17,673 nt of DNA from Oscillospiraceae bacterium (lineage in GTDB: Bacteria > Bacillota_A > Clostridia > Oscillospirales > Ruminococcaceae). The stretch is from positions 1 to 17,673 of the forward strand of contig JAGAJA010000076.1 of assembly GCA_017829075.1 (NCBI GenBank), read 5' to 3'. Made by a program: the position numbers and the translations under genes. Of this stretch, positions 13,056 through 17,673 are shown piece by piece. Under the pieces are notes generated by a model, which did no database searches, was not told the DNA's origin, and saw nothing but the letters and a program-made list of their open reading frames with translations. The first letter of the stretch is position 1. Each line of letters opens with the position of its first letter.

Positions 13056-14183
13056 ATGATAATTAAATTCATAAAGCGTGAAGCAGTGCTGTGTATTTCG
13101 CTGCTTGCTGCGCTTATCTCAATGATATTCGTACCGCCTAATGCCGGATATCTCGGCTACATAGATTGGTCGGTGCTGGGACTGCTGTTCTGTCTGATGA
13201 CGGCGGTGCAGGGCTTTGCGGGGGTCGGCGCTTTCAATAAGCTATCCGGCGCGCTCACCCGGCGGTTTCACAATACCCGCGCACTAGGAGCGCTGTTGTC
13301 GCTGCTGTGCTTTTTCCTAGCGATGCTGGTGACGAATGACGTTTCACTTATTACAATAGTCCCGCTCACGCTGATGCTTTTCAAAGGGCGGGAAAGGGTG
13401 ACTATCCGGACTGTTGTTCTTGAAACAGCGGCGGCGAATTTAGGCTCAATGGCGACTCCGGTCGGTAATCCGCAAAATCTCTACATTTATTCCCACTATG
13501 AAATGTCGCTGGGGGAGTTTTTTTCTGTGATGCTCCCGCCGACGATTATCAGTTTGCTGCTTCTGGCGGCTTCCGTGGTTCTCATTCCGTCGGAAAGGCT
13601 CACGCCTGCACAGGGGAATGACAGTCCGGAGAAAGCGGAAACCGGCGGCAGGATCAAATTCCGGGTGATCATCTACTGCATAATGGCGGCGGTGTGCCTG
13701 CTGACAGTGGCAAGGGTTCTGGACTGGAGGATATGTCTTGGCGCGGTGCTGGTTCTGGCGCTGATTTCAGACCCTAAGGCGCTGGGCAGGGTGGATTATG
13801 CGCTGCTCGGTACGTTCATCTGCTTTTTCGTGTTCGTGGGGAATATTGCGGCGATACCGGAGGTGCGCGGCTTTATCAGCTCGGTGGTGTCCGGCAGGGA
13901 AATGCTTACTGGAGTTGCGCTTTCGCAGGTCATAAGCAATGTCCCCTGCGCGATCATGCTGTCGGGATTTACCGACAATGCGGCTCAGCTCCTTCTCGGA
14001 GTAGATCTCGGCGGTCTGGGAACGCTTATCGCGTCGCTTGCGAGCCTGATTTCCTTTAAGCTGTACATACGTTCTGAGGGCGCAAAAAAGGGCAGGTACT
14101 TCGCGGAGTTCACGGTGTACAATTTTGTGCTGCTGGTGGCGCTTTTTGGCTTGCAGACAGGCTTTAATATGCTGCTTGGCTGA
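13056..14183 (+). CDS. ArsB/NhaD (ion transporter superfamily) anion permease
   Basis: A 375-residue polytopic membrane protein with about ten hydrophobic helices, of the ArsB/NhaD/citrate-transporter type (IT superfamily). The two pseudo-symmetric signature loops are visible: TNDVSLITIVPLTLMLF with NLGSMATPVGNPQNLYIY in the first half, and SQVISNVPCAIMLSGFT in the second. Family members move anions or dicarboxylates, or export arsenite; the substrate here cannot be read. It starts at ATG 13056 with GGGGGT 8 nt upstream. A longer form from 13005 would begin inside the promoter. The PRC-barrel gene follows 46 nt after its stop without a visible terminator. Confidence 0.86.
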   Translation: MIIKFIKREAVLCISLLAALISMIFVPPNAGYLGYIDWSVLGLLFCLMTAVQGFAGVGAFNKLSGALTRRFHNTRALGALLSLLCFFLAMLVTNDVSLITIVPLTLMLFKGRERVTIRTVVLETAAANLGSMATPVGNPQNLYIYSHYEMSLGEFFSVMLPPTIISLLLLAASVVLIPSERLTPAQGNDSPEKAETGGRIKFRVIIYCIMAAVCLLTVARVLDWRICLGAVLVLALISDPKALGRVDYALLGTFICFFVFVGNIAAIPEVRGFISSVVSGREMLTGVALSQVISNVPCAIMLSGFTDNAAQLLLGVDLGGLGTLIASLASLISFKLYIRSEGAKKGRYFAEFTVYNFVLLVALFGLQTGFNMLLG

Positions 14184-14229
14184 ATTATCGTGAAATGAGC
14201 CGCATATACTCCCAGTACGGGGTGATAAT

Positions 14230-14520
14230 ATGGTTTACAGCTTCAACGATATAAAATGCAAGGAGATCATCAATATACGCAACGGCTGCCGTATCGGATT
14301 TCCTGACGATATCGAGTTCGAGAACTGCACTGCGAAGATCTGCCGGCTTATTGTTTTCGGCAGGGCGCGGTTTTTCGGGCTTTTTGGCAGGGAAGAGGAT
14401 ATCTGCATAAAATGGTGCGATATAGAGGTCATCGGAGAGGACACAATTCTGGTTTCCTGCGCAGAACCGTCAGGTTCGCCAAAAAAACGCGGGAAATTAT
14501 TCGGAAATTTGTTGAAATAA
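14230..14520 (+). CDS. YlmC/YmxH family PRC-barrel protein
   Basis: A 96-residue small soluble protein with a PRC-barrel domain of the YlmC/YmxH type, a family often annotated as sporulation proteins in Firmicutes but without a defined molecular role. The family pattern is clear: KEIINIRNGCRIGFPDDIEFE, then ICRLIVFGRARFFGLFGREEDICIKW, then DIEVIGEDTILV. The last 20 residues are basic and glycine/serine-rich and probably flexible. GGGGTG lies 5 nt before the ATG. It is either in a two-gene unit with the permease or has an unrecognised promoter. The rpsB promoter starts 15 nt after its stop. Confidence 0.82.
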   Translation: MVYSFNDIKCKEIINIRNGCRIGFPDDIEFENCTAKICRLIVFGRARFFGLFGREEDICIKWCDIEVIGEDTILVSCAEPSGSPKKRGKLFGNLLK

Positions 14521-14535
14521 ACATAGGAAATCCTG

Positions 14536-14564
14536 TTGAAAAAAGCGCTTGTCTGTGATATAAT
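14536..14564 (+). promoter_or_regulatory. sigma-A promoter for rpsB-tsf
   Basis: TTGAAA (14536-14541), a 17-nt spacer and a perfect TATAAT (14559-14564), with a TGTGA just upstream of the -10, place the start near 14571. Confidence 0.88.
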
Positions 14565-14570
14565 AATTTG

Positions 14571-14696
14571 GTAAGTGTGCGGAATACTATGCACAAATAC
14601 ACACACGGCTCATAACGATCCGACGGTGCGCTTATGCGTCCGGAGCGTGGTCGCCGTGGAGGAAATCTTTTTAACCAAAACTAGGAGGAAAAACAA
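14571..14696 (+). promoter_or_regulatory. Structured 5' leader of rpsB
   Basis: About 126 nt without an ORF. Possible stems are GTGC/GCAC (14578-14595 region) and a GC-rich hairpin of GG-(T)-GCGC with GCGTCC around TTAT (about 14624-14641). An outer pairing of ACGG with CCGT may close it. The rpsB ribosome-binding site AGGAGG follows in an A-rich single-stranded stretch. The position fits feedback control by ribosomal protein S2, but I could not match a known S2 leader family. Confidence 0.4.
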
Positions 14697-15434
14697 ATGG
14701 CAGTAGTATCTATGAAGCAGCTTCTCGAAGCAGGTGTACATTTCGGTCACCAGACAAGAAGATGGAACCCTAAAATGGCTCCCTATATCTTCACCGAAAG
14801 AAACGGCATCTACATCATCGACCTTCAGAAGACCGTAAGAAAGCTGGACGAGGCTTACAACTTCATTCACGAGGTTGCAGCAAACGGCGGCGAGGTTCTG
14901 TTCGTCGGCACAAAGAAGCAGGCTGCTGATTCTATCAAGGAAGAGGCTGCACGCGCTGGCGCTCACTATGTAAACGCTAGATGGCTCGGCGGCATGATGA
15001 CCAACTTCAAGACCATTCAGAGAAGAATTGCAAGACTTGAGCAGCTCCACACCATGGAAACAGACGGCACCTTCGATCTGCTCCCCAAGAAGGAAGTAGT
15101 TAAGCTCAACCTTGAGATCGAAAAGCTTGAGAAGTTCCTCGGCGGTATCAAGAACATGAAGAAGCTCCCCGGCGCTCTGTTCGTTGTTGACCCCCGCAAG
15201 GAAAAGATCGCAGTATCCGAGGCTAAGAAGCTCGGTATCCCGGTAGTTGCTATCGTTGACACAAACTGCGACCCCGATGAGATCGACTATGTAATTCCCG
15301 GAAACGACGACGCTATCAGAGCCGTTAAGCTTATCGCAGGCGCTATGGCTGACGCTATCATCTCCGCAAATCAGGGCAACGCTGACGCAGCTGCCGCTGA
15401 GGAGCAGGCTGCTCCCGCTGAGGACGCTGAATAA
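14697..15434 (+). CDS. rpsB: 30S ribosomal protein S2
   Basis: A 245-residue small-subunit ribosomal protein. The N-terminal hallmark [22 protein letters not shown], then [31 protein letters not shown], the coiled-coil insertion around residues 105-150, and [30 protein letters not shown] are all present. The C terminus ends in an acidic Ala/Glu-rich tail ([15 protein letters not shown]), a variable region in this family. AGGAGG lies 8-9 nt before the ATG. Codon use is strongly biased to AAG, GAG, CTC and GGC, as expected for high expression. It is followed by tsf after 46 nt, the conserved bacterial order. Confidence 0.98.
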   Translation: MAVVSMKQLLEAGVHFGHQTRRWNPKMAPYIFTERNGIYIIDLQKTVRKLDEAYNFIHEVAANGGEVLFVGTKKQAADSIKEEAARAGAHYVNARWLGGMMTNFKTIQRRIARLEQLHTMETDGTFDLLPKKEVVKLNLEIEKLEKFLGGIKNMKKLPGALFVVDPRKEKIAVSEAKKLGIPVVAIVDTNCDPDEIDYVIPGNDDAIRAVKLIAGAMADAIISANQGNADAAAAEEQAAPAEDAE

Positions 15435-15480
15435 TTCCGGACAGGACGTTATAAATCAACTAAGATAAGGAGAAAATACA

Positions 15481-16407
15481 ATGGCTAATATTACAGCAAA
15501 AGAAGTCGCAGAGCTTCGTGAAATGACCGGCTGCGGCATGATGGACTGCAAGAGAGCGCTCGTAGAGGCTGACGGCAACAGAGATGAGGCTGTAAAGATC
15601 CTGCGTGAAAAGGGTCTTGCAAAGGCTGCTAAGAAGGCTGGCAGAATTGCGGCTGAGGGTATCGTTAAGGCTAAGACCAACGGCAATACCGGTGTTCTGG
15701 TTGAGATCAACTGCGAAACCGACTTCTGCGCAAAGAGCGACAAGTTCCTTGAGCTGGTAGAAACCATCACTGATACTATTCTCGCAAACGACGTTGCAGA
15801 CGTTGAGGCTCTCAAGAACTGCACAGCAGTTGGCACAAGCCAGACAGTTGCAGAGTATATGACCGAGAAGATCGCTACTATCGGCGAGAACATGAATATC
15901 CGTCGCTTCACCAAGATGACCGGTACTCTCGTTCCCTATATGCACGACGGCGGCAGAATCGGCACAATGGTAAAGCTCAACACCAACAAGCCCGATGACG
16001 CAGCAGTACTTGCCTGCGGAAAGAACGTTGCTCTTCAGGTAACTGCTCTGAACGCACAGTATGTATCTCAGGCTGATATTCCCGCTGACGTACTCGCAAA
16101 CGAGAAGGAAGTTCAGCTTGGTCTGGTAAAGACTGAGAACGCTCAGTCCGCTAAGCCCAAGCCCGAGAACGTTCTTGAGAAGATCGTTGAGGGTCGTCTC
16201 AGAAAGTACTATGAGGAAGTTTGCCTGCTCGATCAGAAGTACTTCAAGGACGATACAATGAGCATTGCTAAGTACGTTGAGTCCGAGGCTAAGGCTGCCG
16301 GCGCTGAGATCAAGGTTGAGTCCTTTGTACGCTATGAGCGCGGCGAGGGCATCGAGAAGAAGCAGGACGACTTCGCTGCTGAGGTTGCTCAGATGGCTAA
16401 GGGCTGA
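15481..16407 (+). CDS. tsf: Translation elongation factor Ts
   Basis: A 308-residue guanine-nucleotide exchange factor for EF-Tu. The N-terminal UBA-like module carries VAELREMTGCGMMDCKRAL. The EF-Tu contact region has NCETDFCAKSDKF, with Cys where Val is usual in TDFVA. The dimerisation domain includes HDGGRIGTMVKL and the block ALNAQYVSQADIPADV. The C-terminal part ENVLEKIVEGRLRKYYEEVCLLDQKY is complete and the ending is normal. AAGGAG lies 7-8 nt before the ATG. It is co-transcribed with rpsB and ends at a strong terminator. Confidence 0.98.
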   Translation: MANITAKEVAELREMTGCGMMDCKRALVEADGNRDEAVKILREKGLAKAAKKAGRIAAEGIVKAKTNGNTGVLVEINCETDFCAKSDKFLELVETITDTILANDVADVEALKNCTAVGTSQTVAEYMTEKIATIGENMNIRRFTKMTGTLVPYMHDGGRIGTMVKLNTNKPDDAAVLACGKNVALQVTALNAQYVSQADIPADVLANEKEVQLGLVKTENAQSAKPKPENVLEKIVEGRLRKYYEEVCLLDQKYFKDDTMSIAKYVESEAKAAGAEIKVESFVRYERGEGIEKKQDDFAAEVAQMAKG

Positions 16408-16432
16408 TAGCTTCCTATAATACAGAAATTAA

Positions 16433-16465
16433 GTGCAGATCCCTTGCGGGGTCTGCACTTTTGTT
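16433..16465 (+). terminator. Intrinsic terminator of rpsB-tsf
   Basis: GTGCAGATCCC (16433-16443) pairs with GGGGTCTGCAC (16448-16458) around TTGC, an 11-bp stem with one T-G pair, followed by TTTTGTT. It starts 25 nt after the tsf stop. Confidence 0.95.
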
Positions 16466-16470
16466 GTATA

Positions 16471-16503
16471 GTATAAGAAAGAGCCGCCCGGGTGTGGGCG
16501 GCT
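16471..16503 (-). terminator. Intrinsic terminator of the LRR lipoprotein gene
   Basis: An 8-bp perfect stem, AGCCGCCC (16482-16489) with GGGCGGCT (16496-16503), surrounds a 6-nt loop. On the minus strand it lies 8 nt after the lipoprotein stop and is followed by CTTTCTTATA. On the plus strand TTGTTGGTTT follows, so it may also back up the tsf terminator. Confidence 0.8.
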
Positions 16504-16511
16504 TTGTTGGT

Positions 16512-17435
16512 TTAGTTGCCGTTGATTGCGGAGTAGAGGTCGTCAATTTGGTCGTAGGTGTAGGTTTTGCCTTTGTAGGTGGCTTTGATGTTTTCGCAGT
16601 CACGAAAAGTGTTATCGCGGATAAAAGTCACACTGTCAGGAATTGTCACATTGGTCAGCGCTGTGCAATTTCCAAAAGTTATATATTGGAGTTCAGTCAA
16701 GCTGTTAGGAATGGTAATGCTCGTCAGACTGGTGCAGCCGTAGAAAGCGCCCTTTTGGATTTCAATAACGCTGTCAGGAATTGTAATGTTCGTCAACCCA
16801 CTGCAATCACTGAAAGCAGCTCTTCCGATTTTAGTAACACTGTTAGGGATTGTAATACTGTTCAGGCGGTAGCACGAATTGAAGGCTTCATCACCTATTG
16901 TAGTCACAGTGTCTGGGAGCGATACATCTGTTATATCATAATATCTACTGAAAGCTTTGTCACCAATATAATTGACAGATTTACCATCAATAGTTGATGG
17001 TATTTTTACAATCGTGGCTTTTCCAAAATACTCTGTGATTTTAACATTTCCGAAAAAATCGGTCTCATATTTAAAATCACTCGCCGGGGCTTCCGATATA
17101 CTATTCCAGTCTATCCCATCGTCATACTCCGGCTGGGTAGGTTCAGAGCCTTCAGAATCGGAGTTTCCCGTTTCAGACGGCTGTGTTGTTTCATAGTATT
17201 CAGTTTCGGAGTTTTCCGGTTCAGATGACTGTGTCACAGATGAAGTGTCGAAATTGATACTACTATTTTCGTTGTTATTCATGTTGTCAGAATTGCCTTG
17301 CGCTTTGTCCAGTTCCGATTCCAACTGCGCAATTTGCTCACGAAGCTCAGATTCCGTGGGCGATTCATTATTGCAGGCAGTCAGCGAAGATACCGCCAAA
17401 AGCGCCGCCAGCCCAAATGCCAATTGTTTCTTCAT
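16512..17435 (-). CDS. BspA-like leucine-rich-repeat lipoprotein
   Basis: A 307-residue predicted surface lipoprotein. The signal peptide MKKQLAFGLAALLAVSSLTAC ends in lipobox LTAC with C21. A short coiled-coil-like segment (ESELREQIAQLESELDKAQ) and a Ser/Thr/Glu/Asn-rich linker with TQxSE-like repeats (about 47-108) follow. About six LRR_5/BspA-type units lie between residues 140 and 285, five of them 23 residues long with the core LTxITIPxSVTxIGxxAFxxC. A C-terminal YKGKTYTYDQIDDLYSAING motif is common in this class. Such proteins are displayed outside the cell and may mediate adhesion, but the ligand is unknown. AGAGGA lies 6 nt before the ATG. It is a single gene with its own promoter and terminator. 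Confidence 0.9.
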   Translation of the reverse strand: MKKQLAFGLAALLAVSSLTACNNESPTESELREQIAQLESELDKAQGNSDNMNNNENSSINFDTSSVTQSSEPENSETEYYETTQPSETGNSDSEGSEPTQPEYDDGIDWNSISEAPASDFKYETDFFGNVKITEYFGKATIVKIPSTIDGKSVNYIGDKAFSRYYDITDVSLPDTVTTIGDEAFNSCYRLNSITIPNSVTKIGRAAFSDCSGLTNITIPDSVIEIQKGAFYGCTSLTSITIPNSLTELQYITFGNCTALTNVTIPDSVTFIRDNTFRDCENIKATYKGKTYTYDQIDDLYSAINGN

Positions 17436-17481
17436 TTATTGTCCTCTCATTCAATAATGTAATTTGGTATGTGCCATAATA

Positions 17482-17510
17482 ATTATACCAGACTAAATAC
17501 AACAAAACAA
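17482..17510 (-). promoter_or_regulatory. Promoter of the LRR lipoprotein gene
   Basis: On the minus strand TTGTTT (17510-17505), a 17-nt spacer and a perfect TATAAT (17487-17482) give a start near 17475 and a leader of about 40 nt. It overlaps the open 5' part of the deacetylase remnant on the other strand. Confidence 0.7.
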
Positions 17511-17673
17511 TATTCAACCTCGACAACAAAAAAACAGTTTGCATATCTCACCAAGCAAAAGCAACCTTCTTCGTTTCGGGAGACTGGGTTGACCGTTATC
17601 CGGATGCAGTACAATCCATACATGCTGCCGGGCACGAGCTTGCGAATCATGGTACAAATCATAAACATATGCC
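17483..17673 (+). pseudogene. Polysaccharide deacetylase (NodB domain) remnant, truncated and internally deleted
   Basis: An open frame on the plus strand reads NLDNKKTVCISHQ, then KATFFVSGDWVDRYPDAV, then SIHAAGHELANHGTNHKHM before leaving the window. The last two blocks are typical of NodB-type polysaccharide deacetylases, including the metal-binding HxxxH (H at 17648-17650 and 17660-17662). The frame is preceded by a stop at 17480 and contains no usable start codon. In intact relatives about 25-30 residues, including the catalytic TFDD/TFDxAW motif, lie between the NKKTV strand and KATFF; here only about five residues separate them. An internal deletion on top of the missing start best explains this. 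The frame may stay open beyond 17673. Confidence 0.72.

Noticed and set aside
16461..16997. A 178-codon plus-strand frame opposite the LRR lipoprotein
   Set aside because: It is the antisense reading of the repeat array; its apparent periodicity mirrors the LRR units.
1..17673. Defence island, phage or integrative element
   Set aside because: No nuclease, restriction, toxin, integrase, transposase or phage gene was found; gene content is core metabolism and translation.

Overview
The window suggests a Gram-positive anaerobe of the Clostridia, most likely a gut Ruminococcus-like member of the Oscillospiraceae. The evidence is a C-type ribosomal protein L33, sigma-A promoters, strong AGGAGG ribosome-binding sites, an FMN riboswitch with a RibU transporter, a CdaA/CdaR pair, a YlmC/YmxH-type PRC-barrel protein and a BspA-like leucine-rich-repeat lipoprotein. 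This is inferred from gene content; no phylogenetic marker was tested. The DNA is ordinary, mostly chromosomal housekeeping sequence. I see no CRISPR array, phage, integrase, transposase or tRNA.

Layout. 1-91 (-): 5' end of rpmG, with a strong promoter and a 135-nt leader. 315-1391 (+): apbE, an FAD:protein FMN transferase lipoprotein. 1423-3686 (-): a four-gene operon, read from the right as flavin reductase, uracil-DNA glycosylase, Nudix hydrolase and MIF-type tautomerase. 3724-4213: divergent promoters, a 170-bp palindromic structured element and an FMN riboswitch with an intrinsic terminator. 4214-5432 (+): ribU and a DUF5662 protein. 5490-10323 (-): a c-di-AMP operon of cdaA, cdaR, a COG2509 FAD-dependent protein and a small unknown protein. 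10442-10552: an orphan rightward promoter facing a strong terminator. 10564-12870 (-): a GH31 alpha-xylosidase under a LacI-family/cre-like operator. 13056-14520 (+): an ArsB/NhaD-type anion permease and a PRC-barrel protein. 14536-16465 (+): rpsB-tsf with its own promoter, leader and terminator. 16512-17435 (-): an LRR lipoprotein. 17483-17673 (+): the damaged start of a polysaccharide deacetylase, running off the window.

Two themes stand out. First, the left half is rich in flavin biology: ApbE attaches FMN to proteins, the flavin reductase uses flavin, the riboswitch senses FMN and RibU imports riboflavin. Second, the diadenylate cyclase CdaA is unusual. It carries two tandem DAC domains about 57% identical over 77 hand-aligned positions. 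The first has lost both catalytic motifs (DGA to NTA, RHR to RFE) while the second keeps them. This fused pseudo-cyclase plus cyclase is the most interesting object in the window.

Other points of note are the palindromic element wedged between a consensus promoter and the FMN riboswitch, the missing canonical start codon of apbE if its promoter is correctly placed, a promoter/ribosome-binding-site/terminator unit with no reading frame, and a small gene whose ribosome-binding site lies in a hairpin.
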